Source: Affinirhizobium straminoryzae (GTDB lineage: Bacteria; Pseudomonadota; Alphaproteobacteria; Rhizobiales; Rhizobiaceae). Taken from it: a stretch of 52,305 nt of DNA. The notes under the pieces are model-generated. The model was not told the DNA's origin. It ran no database searches and saw only the letters and a program-made list of their open reading frames with translations. This document shows, piece by piece, positions 8,091-17,347 of this stretch. The stretch covers positions 1-52,305 of the forward strand of contig NZ_VJMG01000049.1 in assembly GCF_007004135.1 (NCBI RefSeq). Direction: 5' to 3'. The position numbers and the translations under genes were made by a program. How positions within the stretch are numbered: position 1 is the first letter of the stretch; every line of letters begins with the position of its first letter.

Positions 8091-9224
8091 TTACTTCACC
8101 GACTTCTCATAGGCTTCCAGGATCGCGTTGTTGTAGGGCGCGATCGGGAAGGGCTTGCCCTTGGAGGCGAGATCTTCCGGCGAGATGTCGACGAACAGCT
8201 TGTTCCAGGTGGCGCCGTCCAGCTCGGCCTTGACGTGCTGGGCGTCGATGCCCGGATACCAGTTGAAGCGCTTCACGATGCCTTCGGCCTGCACCTTCGG
8301 GCTGGTGGCGAGTGCCACGAACTTCTCGGCCAGATCCTTGTGGGCGGTCTTTTCCGGGATCACGTAGTGCATGGGCTGGCCCGGCATGCCCGGTGCCGGC
8401 AGAAAGAGCTTCATGTCCGGCGGCAGGCGGCCATCGGCCTTCCAGCTGTAGAACATGTCGACCCAGACCGGACCCATGGCGATTTCGCCGCGCGACAGAA
8501 GATCGAGCGTACCGGCATTGCCTGGGGTCAGCGTCGCATTGGTGGTGAAGTCGGCAAGGCTCTTCAGCGCCTTGTCCCACTTCTTGGTGTCCTCTTCCTT
8601 GAAGGGGCCGTTCATCAGCGTGGTGGCATCGCCCTCGCCGAAGGCATAGATCCAGCCCATGACGAAGCTGACGCCGGACGCGCCACCCTTGATGCCGTTA
8701 TAGCCGAACTGCTTCGGATGGGCCTTCGCCCATTCGACGATTTCGGCATAGCTCTTCGGCGGATTGGCGACGAGCGTCGGGTTGTAGGCAACGGCCGTCT
8801 GGCTGTTGAACATCGGCATGACATAGCCGTCGACATTGGTGCCGAGCGCCATCTTCGCGTTGTCGCGCGTCACCAGCTTGCCGGTGTCGATGTCGCCGCG
8901 ATACTTGGCGAGATAGCCCTTGGTGACCATCGGGCCGACGAACTTCTCGTGGACGACGGCAACGTCGGTATCCCACTTGTCGGCTTTTGCGCCAGCCTGC
9001 GCATCGAAGCGCTCGAGGATCTTCTGCGAGCCGGCATCGCCGGGGCCGGTGCCGACGGCGCGTACCGTGTTGCCCGGATAGGTCTTCTCGAACAGCGGGC
9101 CGAGATACTGGTTGATGTAGTCAACCATGTTCTGGTCGCCCGCGGTGGCGACCGTCAGTTCCTCGGCATGCACGGGCATGGCAACGAGGGCTGCGGCGAA
9201 GGCGGCGTAGGACAATGTCTTCAT
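8091..9224 (-). CDS. Periplasmic solute-binding protein of ABC importer (AfuA/FbpA-like fold)
   Basis: 377 residues. A Sec signal peptide (MKTLSYAAFAAALVAMPVHAEE) precedes an extracellular solute-binding protein family 1 fold (EELTVATAGDQNMVDYINQYLGP..., GPVWVDMFYSWK). I chose the ATG at 9224, which follows GGAGAAGACCC; the frame extends 13 residues further without a site. This type includes iron, polyamine, phosphonate and sugar-phosphate binders. The Tyr clusters typical of Fe(3+) binders are not obvious, and a phosphatase gene opens the cluster, so a phosphorylated organic solute is my favoured but unproven substrate. Confidence 0.85.
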   Translation of the reverse strand: MKTLSYAAFAAALVAMPVHAEELTVATAGDQNMVDYINQYLGPLFEKTYPGNTVRAVGTGPGDAGSQKILERFDAQAGAKADKWDTDVAVVHEKFVGPMVTKGYLAKYRGDIDTGKLVTRDNAKMALGTNVDGYVMPMFNSQTAVAYNPTLVANPPKSYAEIVEWAKAHPKQFGYNGIKGGASGVSFVMGWIYAFGEGDATTLMNGPFKEEDTKKWDKALKSLADFTTNATLTPGNAGTLDLLSRGEIAMGPVWVDMFYSWKADGRLPPDMKLFLPAPGMPGQPMHYVIPEKTAHKDLAEKFVALATSPKVQAEGIVKRFNWYPGIDAQHVKAELDGATWNKLFVDISPEDLASKGKPFPIAPYNNAILEAYEKSVK

Positions 9225-9269
9225 GGGTCTTCTCCGGATGTGTCGGGAAAGGAAGTCAGGCATCGGTTT

Positions 9270-10388
9270 TCACGCCCGAGAGGCGGGAAGGGAGGAGGCG
9301 GAGGCAGGCTCCGCCAAATTGAACAGGAAGAGCGCATCGGCCCCCACATGCACGGCCACGCGCTCGCCCGGCTGGCAGGCACGCGGCGCATCGGCCAGAA
9401 TCTCATGGGCGCCGGTGCGCACCACATGGCGCCAGTGGCCGCCGGGATAGGTGACCGCCAGAACCTCGCCCCGGAAGGTCATGCCGTCTTCGGGCGTGGC
9501 GGTATCGAGCGTGGCAAGAATGCGTGCCGCTTCCGGCCGGAACCGGGCCTCGACGGCGCCGGACGCGAGCGAGCGTCCGTCAAGCGGCACACCACCGGCG
9601 GCATGGACGGCGCCAGGCGAGAGCACGAAGCGATCCCCGACGACGAAGCCGTCGAGCTTCAGCAGATTTTCGGCGCCCATGAAGGCGGCGACGAAGGGCG
9701 AGGCCGGACGGTTGTAGACCTCTTCGGGCCTCCCCTGCTGGGCAATACGGCCGGCATCCAGAATGACGATGCGGTCCGCCATCACCATGGCTTCCTCGCG
9801 GTCATGGGTGACGTGGATCGCGGTGATGCCAAGCCGCTGCTGCAGGGCCCGCAGTTCATGGCGCACCGTCAGGCGGATGCGCGCATCGAGGTTGGACAAG
9901 GGCTCATCAAGCAGCAGGATCTCCGGATCGATGACGAGGGCACGACCCAGCGCCACGCGCTGCCGCTGCCCACCGGACAGTGCCTGCGGCTTGCGGCCAC
10001 CCAGCCCCTGAAGGCCGAGCAGCGACTGCATGGCCGACACCTTCGCCGCGATGTCGGCGCGCGGCACCCCCTTCAGCTTCAGGCCATAGGCAATGTTTTC
10101 GTCCACCGTCATGTGCGGCCACAGCGCATAGGACTGGAAAACCAGCGCCATGCCGCGCTTGTCCGGCGGCAGATGGGTGATATCGCGTGCACCGATGTGC
10201 ACACTGCCCGACGAGGGCGCGTTGAAGCCGGCAAGGGTGCGCAACAGCGTGGTCTTGCCGCAGCCGGACGAGCCAAGCAGCGCCACGAATTCACCGGCAC
10301 GGATCGACAGATTGATATCCTTGAGCACCTGCGTTGCGCCGTATCGGGACGCAATGCCGTTCAGCTCCAGATAACCCGATCCGCTCAT
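9270..10388 (-). CDS. ABC transporter ATP-binding protein
   Basis: 372 residues. Walker A GSSGCGKTT (about residues 39-47), Q-loop VFQSYALWPH, signature LSGGQRQR, Walker B ILLLDEPLSNLD and H-loop VTHDREEAM are all intact, followed by a C-terminal TOBE domain as in PotA/FbpC/UgpC-type importers. It energises the two permeases encoded downstream. The ribosome binding site GGAGAG lies at the edge of a nested inverted repeat that could both bind a repressor and mask the site in RNA. It is the first gene of the transporter block, 114 bp after the phosphatase gene. Confidence 0.93.
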   Translation of the reverse strand: MSGSGYLELNGIASRYGATQVLKDINLSIRAGEFVALLGSSGCGKTTLLRTLAGFNAPSSGSVHIGARDITHLPPDKRGMALVFQSYALWPHMTVDENIAYGLKLKGVPRADIAAKVSAMQSLLGLQGLGGRKPQALSGGQRQRVALGRALVIDPEILLLDEPLSNLDARIRLTVRHELRALQQRLGITAIHVTHDREEAMVMADRIVILDAGRIAQQGRPEEVYNRPASPFVAAFMGAENLLKLDGFVVGDRFVLSPGAVHAAGGVPLDGRSLASGAVEARFRPEAARILATLDTATPEDGMTFRGEVLAVTYPGGHWRHVVRTGAHEILADAPRACQPGERVAVHVGADALFLFNLAEPASASSLPASRA

Positions 10389-10393
10389 GTTCG

Positions 10394-10430
10394 CACTCTC
10401 CTTGCACAGCTGTGCAGCTACTGGAGAGTG
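10394..10430 (-). promoter_or_regulatory. Nested palindrome over the ATPase RBS: candidate LacI operator and RBS-masking hairpin
   Basis: The inner element TGCACAGCTGTGCA (10403-10416) is a perfect 14-bp palindrome like a LacI-family operator. It is framed by CACTCTCC (10394-10401) and GGAGAGTG (10423-10430), a perfect 8-bp inverted repeat. In the minus-strand mRNA the copy next to the ATG is the Shine-Dalgarno GGAGAG and the distal copy is its complement. Confidence 0.55.
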
Positions 10431-10502
10431 TCTTAGGACCTGTTTCTAACAGACAGATGACAGACGGGAACCTTGAGGATTTTTTCGCCGTCGGAGAGGG
10501 GC

Positions 10503-11300
10503 TCAGGTGAGGAAGGAGAAGCAGTCCGTGAGGCCGGGCGCACACGCCACGATGCCACCGCCCTGCGCCAGAAGGCTTGGAACGGGTGCCATCGCCATAT
10601 GGGCACCGGCCTCGCGGGCAATCAGCGCCCCGGCCAGCATGTCCCAGCTGTTCAGGTGGCGCTCGTAATAGAGATCAGCGACGCCTTCGGCGACCCGGAC
10701 AAGACCGATCGCAGCCGCACCCATACGCCGGTAATCGACACCGAGGTCGTGCAATCGGCGCGAGATGGCCAGATAATCCTCGAAGCTTGTGCGCCGGCTG
10801 TGGCCGATCATCGCCATGGCCGCAGTGGGATCCCGCGTGGCTGCGGCCCGGATCGGCGCTCCCTCTTTGAAAGCACCCGCACCCGCAATCGCATGAAAAA
10901 CACAGTCCTGCGTAGCATCATAGATCACCCCGAGACAGATCGCATCGGCCTCGACATAGGCAATCGACACGCCCCAGTGACGGAAACCGCGAATATAATT
11001 GGTGGTGCCGTCGATCGGATCGACCACCCACATGCCGCCGCTGCCCGCCTCAGTGCCGCCCTCCTCGCCCAGGAAGCCATCACCAGCGAACGCACCGACC
11101 AGCGAGGCGCGAATTTCCGCCTCAGCGCGGCGATCCACCGCCGTCACGAAATCCTGCGGCCCCTTGTTCTCCACAGACAGCGACAGCGGATCGTTCTCGG
11201 CCCGATGGCGCGCCGCCCATCGCCCGACCTGACGGGCAATATCGATGGCAACCCGTGCACGCGCCTCGAACGGGTTTGCATGCGGCAGGCTGTCCGTCAT
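10503..11300 (-). CDS. Inositol-monophosphatase-family phosphatase
   Basis: 265 residues, the Mg-dependent, Li-sensitive phosphatase fold. Metal-binding motifs are present: GEEG (about residue 78), DPIDGTTNY (about 94-102) and WDMLAG (about 219-224). Family members hydrolyse inositol-1-phosphate, 3'-phosphoadenosine phosphate, fructose-1,6-bisphosphate, histidinol phosphate or other small phosphates; the exact substrate is not determinable. It lies immediately upstream of, and reads into, the ABC importer operon, which suggests that it dephosphorylates the imported compound in the cytoplasm. The 5' end faces the sigma-factor gene across 245 bp. Confidence 0.88.
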   Translation of the reverse strand: MTDSLPHANPFEARARVAIDIARQVGRWAARHRAENDPLSLSVENKGPQDFVTAVDRRAEAEIRASLVGAFAGDGFLGEEGGTEAGSGGMWVVDPIDGTTNYIRGFRHWGVSIAYVEADAICLGVIYDATQDCVFHAIAGAGAFKEGAPIRAAATRDPTAAMAMIGHSRRTSFEDYLAISRRLHDLGVDYRRMGAAAIGLVRVAEGVADLYYERHLNSWDMLAGALIAREAGAHMAMAPVPSLLAQGGGIVACAPGLTDCFSFLT

Positions 11301-11491
11301 GGGGATCTACGCTTTCCGTCTGTATTCACTTGCCCGCCACCGGCGGCAGCCGGAGGCGGGACTGTGCGATTCGCGCTGAAATTTCCAGGGGGTTATCGCC
11401 TCATCGATCACGCAGACGCAAGCCTTGCGGCCACCGGGTGGGAAGAAGATTGCGCTTCGCCCTGAGGTCCAACGGTTTTCGCCGAGAAAAC

Positions 11492-11516
11492 GGAACCAAC
11501 CACGTGCAGGAATGTT
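11492..11516 (+). promoter_or_regulatory. EcfG-type promoter of the sigma-factor gene
   Basis: GGAAC (11492-11496), 16-base spacer, TGTT (11513-11516), 29 bp before the ATG. Matches GGAAC-N16/17-cGTT with a T at the variable position. The spacer and -10 are overlapped by a perfect 10-bp inverted repeat. Confidence 0.6.
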
Positions 11517-11527
11517 GTCCTGCACGT
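11502..11527. repeat. Perfect 10-bp inverted repeat over the sigma-factor promoter
   Basis: ACGTGCAGGA (11502-11511) and TCCTGCACGT (11518-11527) with a six-base loop. It straddles the -10 element and probable start site, so it could be a regulator-binding site or a 5' RNA hairpin. Confidence 0.7.
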
Positions 11528-11545
11528 TAAAAGGAAGGCGACACC

Positions 11546-12037
11546 ATGACGACTGATCACGCAAGCGATCGCGTCCGCGCGGAAATGCTCGAACTCATTC
11601 CCGCCCTGCGATCCTTCGCCCGGCGGCTCGACCGCAGCCCCAGCAATGTTGACGATCTGGTGCAGGAGACGCTGATGCGCGCGCTTGCCAATCTCGACAA
11701 GTTCCAGGAGGGAACCAGCCTCAAATCCTGGCTCTTCACCATCCTTCGCAACACCTTCTGCACCCGCTTCGGGCTTGCCAAGCGAGAGATCGTCGGGCTC
11801 GATGATTGCGCCTCGGCGCGGCCGACGGTGAATGCGCCGCAAGAATGGGCGGTACGCGCCCAGGAATTCCACCGGGCCTTCCTCGATCTTCCCCGGCATT
11901 ACCGCGACGCGGTCGACATCATCCTGATCCAGGGCCAGAGCTACGAGGTGGCGGCCGAACGGTACGGCTGCCCGGTCGGCACGATCAAGAGCCGCGTCAA
12001 TCGCGCGCGTGCGCAACTGGCGCAGCAGCTGGACTGA
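11546..12037 (+). CDS. ECF RNA polymerase sigma factor, EcfG-like
   Basis: 163 residues. Region 2 shows DDLVQETLMRALANLDKF and the core-binding SLKSWLFTILRN; region 4 shows the helix-turn-helix YEVAAERYGCPVGTIKSRVNRAR. This is the arrangement and wording of the alphaproteobacterial EcfG group (RpoE2-like). No NepR or PhyR gene is adjacent, so it is probably one of the secondary EcfG paralogues common in rhizobia rather than the main general-stress sigma. Its own promoter is EcfG-type, implying autoregulation or control by another EcfG. The ATG follows AAAAGGAAGG. An ECF of another small group is the alternative. Confidence 0.85.
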   Translation: MTTDHASDRVRAEMLELIPALRSFARRLDRSPSNVDDLVQETLMRALANLDKFQEGTSLKSWLFTILRNTFCTRFGLAKREIVGLDDCASARPTVNAPQEWAVRAQEFHRAFLDLPRHYRDAVDIILIQGQSYEVAAERYGCPVGTIKSRVNRARAQLAQQLD

Positions 12038-12179
12038 TTCGTCCGCAGGCGCCGCCAGCCCGTTCGTCGCCCCTCCCGCCTTTTTCAGGCCCTCCGCAGG
12101 CTTTTGCCGTGGGGGATGTTGACGCGTGGGACGGGCGCGCGCCACCGGAAGGCAATGCGCGCTCCATCTGCGGGTGCCC

Positions 12180-12314
12180 CTATTGTGTGATGGCGTGCGG
12201 GTTCGGCTGACCGGGCGCATCCGCCGCCGTCTGCGTGGCGGGCCGCGAGGCCAGCACCGCGATGAGGGCGAGCAGCACGAGGGCAGCGAGGATGATCCAG
12301 CGGTTTCGTGTCAT
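12180..12314 (-). CDS. 44-residue single-TM peptide
   Basis: Begins MTRNRWIILAALVLLALIAVLAS: a basic N-terminus and one strong TM helix, then a short polar tail ending NPHAITQ. GGAG stands eight bases before the ATG. It lies 73 bp after the manganese-catalase stop on the same strand and may be co-transcribed with it. Such short TM peptides next to stress genes are common in rhizobia; no function known to me. Confidence 0.5.
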   Translation of the reverse strand: MTRNRWIILAALVLLALIAVLASRPATQTAADAPGQPNPHAITQ

Positions 12315-12387
12315 GCGATGATCTCCGATCGCGTCGGCAGGTTTCCGGAAAGGATGCCGGCGGCGCGGGGCCGCCGGCGGGCAGACG

Positions 12388-13212
12388 TCACATCTGTTCG
12401 GTCTGGGCGCCGCTATCCGGGCGTGCCGGGCCGAGATCCGGCTTCTGGCCAAGCGGCTTCATCGGCATGGCGGCGAACCGGCCCTTGCCATCGATGGATT
12501 CCCCTTCCGACCAGCGGCCGGCAAGCGGCTCGACACCGGCCTCCTGGAAGCCGAGGAAGGCATAGGAGAACTCCTGGTTTTCCAGATCCTGCGGAAAGCT
12601 GTTGGGGATGGGGAACACGCCCTGGGGACCGCCCAGTTCCTCCAGCGCCGCCAGCCACTGGTTCTGGTGCATGGTGTCGCGGGCGATCAGGAAGGAGAGC
12701 ATGTCCTTCATGCCGGCATCATTGGTCATGTTGTAGAGACGCACGGCGAGCGTGCGGCCGGTCGCTTCGGCGGCGACATTGGCGGTCATGTCGGCGGCGA
12801 TATTGCCGCTGGCATAGACATGCGACATGTCGAACGGCACGCCGTCGCTATCGACCGGCATGGCCGACAGGCCGGACGACAGGATGTTCTTCATGTTGAT
12901 ACCGCCGAGCACCATGCTGGAGACCGGATCGGCCGCAACGGCCTCCTTTTCCGACAGCGGCGCGCCTTCCAGATTGAGCGCGACGGCGGTTGCCAGCATT
13001 TCGATATGGCCGAGCTCTTCCGTGGCCGTGTTCATCAGCATGTCGCGGAACTTGCTGTTGCCACGCGCGCCGCAGGCCTGAAAGAAATACTGCATGGCGA
13101 CGCGGATCTCGCCCTCGATGCCGCCGATCGCCTGCTGCAGGGCCCGCGCGAACAGGGGATCTGCCTTCTCCACCCGAACCGGATATTGAAGCTTGCCATC
13201 CGTATAGAACAT
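12388..13212 (-). CDS. katN: Manganese catalase
   Basis: 274 residues, di-manganese non-haem catalase, converting hydrogen peroxide to water and oxygen in the cytoplasm. The four-helix-bundle ligands line up with the known family pattern: Glu35 (EGEIRVAMQ), Glu66 and His69 (TEELGHIEM), Glu149 (AAEATGR) and His182 (RDTMHQNQW). The start follows AAGGAGAGAGAC; an in-frame extension of 11 residues has no site. The C-terminal tail beyond residue 230 is Pro/Gly-rich and reads MPMKPLGQKPDLGPARP, as in many rhizobial copies. A GGAAC-N16-GGTT promoter lies 31 bp upstream, linking it to the sigma factor encoded next door. Confidence 0.95.
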   Translation of the reverse strand: MFYTDGKLQYPVRVEKADPLFARALQQAIGGIEGEIRVAMQYFFQACGARGNSKFRDMLMNTATEELGHIEMLATAVALNLEGAPLSEKEAVAADPVSSMVLGGINMKNILSSGLSAMPVDSDGVPFDMSHVYASGNIAADMTANVAAEATGRTLAVRLYNMTNDAGMKDMLSFLIARDTMHQNQWLAALEELGGPQGVFPIPNSFPQDLENQEFSYAFLGFQEAGVEPLAGRWSEGESIDGKGRFAAMPMKPLGQKPDLGPARPDSGAQTEQM

Positions 13213-13243
13213 GTCTCTCTCCTTGAGGTTGGACCGGCAGCCC

Positions 13244-13268
13244 AACCGTAGGAGGTGAGAGAAGTTCC
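13244..13268 (-). promoter_or_regulatory. EcfG-type promoter of katN
   Basis: Minus strand: GGAAC (13264-13268), 16-base spacer, GGTT (13244-13247), 31 bp before the ATG. Mn-catalases are recurrent members of EcfG regulons. Confidence 0.65.
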
Positions 13269-13314
13269 TTTTTTCCTGGGAGGCCTCTGGCGGGCGCGTC
13301 CTGCTGTCCAGCGA

Positions 13315-14631
<1,317 letters not shown>

Positions 14632-14671
14632 TCAGGCAAAAAGCGATGGACCAAGGGGCAAGGCAGACATC

Positions 14672-15919
14672 ATGACGGCAGACGCAATCGTTCTCGGAGC
14701 GGGCATTATCGGGGTTTCCGCAGCCGTGCATCTTGCCCGCCGCGGCAAGAGCGTGGTGCTGGTGGACCGGCGCGGGCCTGGCGAGGAAACCTCCTTCGGC
14801 AATGCCGGCCTCATCCAGCGCGAAGGCGTGGTGCCCTACGGCTTTCCGCAGGGCATTTCGATGCTGCTGCGCTATGCCATGAACAACCGTGTCGATGCGC
14901 ATTACCATGCTGGCGCGCTTCCCTCCGTCGCCCGTTTCCTTGCCAGCTACTGGTGGAATTCGCATCCCGCCCGCCATGCCGCGATTGCGCGGGCCTATGC
15001 GCCGCTGATCGAACACTCGGTGCGCGAACATGACGATCTGATCCAGGCCGCCGATGCCGGCCATCTGATCCGCAAGCAGGGCTGGACGCAGGCTTTCCGC
15101 ACGGCGGCAAAACGCGATGCGGAGATCACCGAGGCCGAGCGGCTGAAGCGCGATTACGGCCTTGGCTTCCAGGCGCTCGATGCGGCGGGGCTTGCCGCGA
15201 AGGAACCGCATCTGAGCAGCGATTTCGTCGGGGCGCTGACCTGGACAGATCCCTGGTCGGTCACCGATCCGCATGCGCTGACGCTCGCCTATGCCGGTCT
15301 CCTGCAAAGGCTCGGCGGCCGAATCGTCCGCGGCGATGCCACGACCCTTGCAGCGACCGGCACGGGCTGGCGGGTGAGTACCTCAGACGGCCCCGTCGAG
15401 GGCAAGGATGTGGTCGTGGCCCTCGGCCCCTGGTCCGACACGGTGACGGCGCCGCTCGGCTATCGCTTCCTGCTCGGCGTCAAGCGCGGCTATCACATGC
15501 ATTACGGCATCAAGGACAACAAGCTCCTGAACGGCTGGACCGCCGACAGCGAGCGCGGCTATTTCCTCGCGCCGATGGACAGGGGCATCCGCCTGACGAC
15601 CGGCGCCGAATTTGCCCTGCGCGATGCGCCGAAGACGCCGGTGCAATTGGAGCGCGCCGAAGCCGTGGCCCGCAACATCTTCCCGCTCGGCGAGCGGCTC
15701 GATGCCGAACCCTGGATGGGCGCCCGCCCCTGCACGCCGGACATGATGCCGGTGATCGGCAAGGCGCCGCGCCACCAGGGCCTCTGGTTCGCCTTCGGCC
15801 ATGCCCATCACGGCCTGACGCTGGGGCCGGTCACCGGCCGTCTGATCGCCGAGCAGATCTGCGGCGAGACCCCATTCCTCGATGCGCGGGCCTGGCGCCC
15901 CGAACGCTTCCCCCTGTGA
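14672..15919 (+). CDS. FAD-dependent oxidoreductase, D-amino-acid dehydrogenase (DadA) like
   Basis: 415 residues, DAO superfamily. The dinucleotide-binding motif VLGAGIIGVSAAVHLARRGKSV is at the N-terminus; a second FAD contact GARPCTPDMMPVIGKAP and the C-terminal GHAHHGLTLGP (FGHGHHGLTL-type) are typical of DadA-like enzymes that oxidise D-amino acids or secondary amines. The start follows AAGGGGCAAGGC. The next gene begins 14 bp after its stop, so the two form an operon. Substrate not determinable. Confidence 0.82.
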   Translation: MTADAIVLGAGIIGVSAAVHLARRGKSVVLVDRRGPGEETSFGNAGLIQREGVVPYGFPQGISMLLRYAMNNRVDAHYHAGALPSVARFLASYWWNSHPARHAAIARAYAPLIEHSVREHDDLIQAADAGHLIRKQGWTQAFRTAAKRDAEITEAERLKRDYGLGFQALDAAGLAAKEPHLSSDFVGALTWTDPWSVTDPHALTLAYAGLLQRLGGRIVRGDATTLAATGTGWRVSTSDGPVEGKDVVVALGPWSDTVTAPLGYRFLLGVKRGYHMHYGIKDNKLLNGWTADSERGYFLAPMDRGIRLTTGAEFALRDAPKTPVQLERAEAVARNIFPLGERLDAEPWMGARPCTPDMMPVIGKAPRHQGLWFAFGHAHHGLTLGPVTGRLIAEQICGETPFLDARAWRPERFPL

Positions 15920-15933
15920 CGGAGACGAACCCC

Positions 15934-17223
15934 ATGCAGAGCGCCAATCCCGGCCACACCGCCTCCTGGTATGCCGCCTCCGCCAATGACACGCGCATCC
16001 GCCCTGTGCTGGAGGGCGAGGTGGAGGCCGATATCTGCATCATCGGCGCCGGCTTCACCGGGATTTCCGCGGCCCTGGACCTGTGCGAGCGCGGCTATTC
16101 GGTGGTGGTGCTGGAGGCGGAGCGCATCGGTTTCGGCGCCTCCGGCCGCAATGGCGGCCAGATCGTCAATGGCTACAGCCGCGACCTCGCCACCATCGCC
16201 GGCCGCTACGGCACCGAGAAGGCCGCAGCCCTCGGGCGCATGTCGCTGGAAGGCGCCGCCATCATCCGCGAGCGGGTCGGCCGTTACGGCATTGCCTGCG
16301 ATCTTGTCGACGGCGGTTTCTTCGCCGCCTTCACCGACAAGCAGATGCGTGACATGGAAGCCCACAAGCGGGATTGGGAAAAACACGGCCATCCCGGCCT
16401 GGAGATGGTCACGCGCACGGAGGTGGGAACCTATGTCCGCACCGATCGCTATGCCGGTGGCATGATCGACCGACTGGGCGGCCATATCCATCCGCTCAAT
16501 CTGGTGCTGGGCGAGGCTGCGGCCGTGGAAGGCCTGGGCGGCCGGATTTTCGAAGGCTCGCGCGCCACCGCGCTGGAGGAAGGGGCGACGCAGACCGTGC
16601 GCACGCAAAAGGGCGCCGTCCGGGCACGTTACGTGCTGATCTGCGGCAATGCCTATCTGGCCCCGCAGTTTCCGGCGATCAGCGGACGCATGATGCCCGT
16701 CTCCAGCCAGGTGCTGACGACGGAGCCTCTGCCGGCGGATCTGGCCGAAGCGCTGCTGCCGGCCAATTACTGCGTGGAGGATGCCAATTACATTCTCGAT
16801 TACTACCGCCGGACCGCCGACAACCGCATCCTCTATGGCGGCGGCATCGGCTATGGCGGGCGCGACCCGAAGGACATCGTGGCGGTGATCCGCCCGAACA
16901 TGGTGAAGACGTTTCCGGCGCTGGCCGGCGTGAAGATCGATTTTGCGTGGAGCGGCAATTTTGCCCTGACGCTGACGCGCATCCCGCATATGGGGCGCCT
17001 TGGCCCGAACGTCTATTTCTCGCATGGCGACAGTGGCCATGGCGTGACGACGACGCATCTTCTGGGAAAGATCCTCGGCGAAGCGGTGGCCGGCCATGCG
17101 GAGCGCTTCGACGTGTGGAGTTCGTTGCCGAACCTGCCCTTCCCGGGCGGCAAGACCTTCCGGGTGCCGCTGACCGTGCTCGGAGCCTGGTGGTACGGTT
17201 TGCGCGACCGGCTGGGGTTGTAG
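15934..17223 (+). CDS. FAD-dependent amine oxidoreductase, PuuB-like
   Basis: 429 residues, DAO superfamily, closest in style to gamma-glutamylputrescine oxidase: N-terminal SWYAASAND with a tryptophan-rich entry, ADICIIGAGFTGISAALDLCERG as FAD motif, GASGRNGGQIVNGY, RLGGHIHPLNLVLG and HGDSGHGVTTTHLLG near the end. I start at the ATG after GGAGACGAACCCC; a GTG 18 bases earlier overlapping the upstream stop is possible. Being paired with a DadA-like gene rather than a glutamine synthetase, it may act on a different secondary amine from the PuuB at the end of the window. Confidence 0.8.
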   Translation: MQSANPGHTASWYAASANDTRIRPVLEGEVEADICIIGAGFTGISAALDLCERGYSVVVLEAERIGFGASGRNGGQIVNGYSRDLATIAGRYGTEKAAALGRMSLEGAAIIRERVGRYGIACDLVDGGFFAAFTDKQMRDMEAHKRDWEKHGHPGLEMVTRTEVGTYVRTDRYAGGMIDRLGGHIHPLNLVLGEAAAVEGLGGRIFEGSRATALEEGATQTVRTQKGAVRARYVLICGNAYLAPQFPAISGRMMPVSSQVLTTEPLPADLAEALLPANYCVEDANYILDYYRRTADNRILYGGGIGYGGRDPKDIVAVIRPNMVKTFPALAGVKIDFAWSGNFALTLTRIPHMGRLGPNVYFSHGDSGHGVTTTHLLGKILGEAVAGHAERFDVWSSLPNLPFPGGKTFRVPLTVLGAWWYGLRDRLGL

Positions 17224-17237
17224 CCGGTCGCGCTCAC

Positions 17238-17269
17238 CTTGACGGTCGTCCGCCGCGGCGACCGTCAAG
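17238..17269. terminator. 11-bp inverted repeat between convergent genes
   Basis: CTTGACGGTCG (17238-17248) pairs perfectly with CGACCGTCAAG (17259-17269), ten-base loop. It lies 15 bp after the PuuB-like stop and between convergent genes; no T tract, so factor-assisted or bidirectional termination is a guess. Confidence 0.55.
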
Positions 17270-17347
17270 CTGCATCATTCTGTATTCTGTATTTCCGTTG
17301 TCCGTTCGGGCGGGCGATGTTTCATCGAGCCCTGACATTGCCGTCCA

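Noticed and set aside
7896..10436. 846-codon open frame on the plus strand across the importer genes
   Set aside because: It is antisense to four well-supported genes (first permease, binding protein, ATPase); its translation is His/Arg/Gly-rich without any family motif, as expected for a GC-rich shadow.
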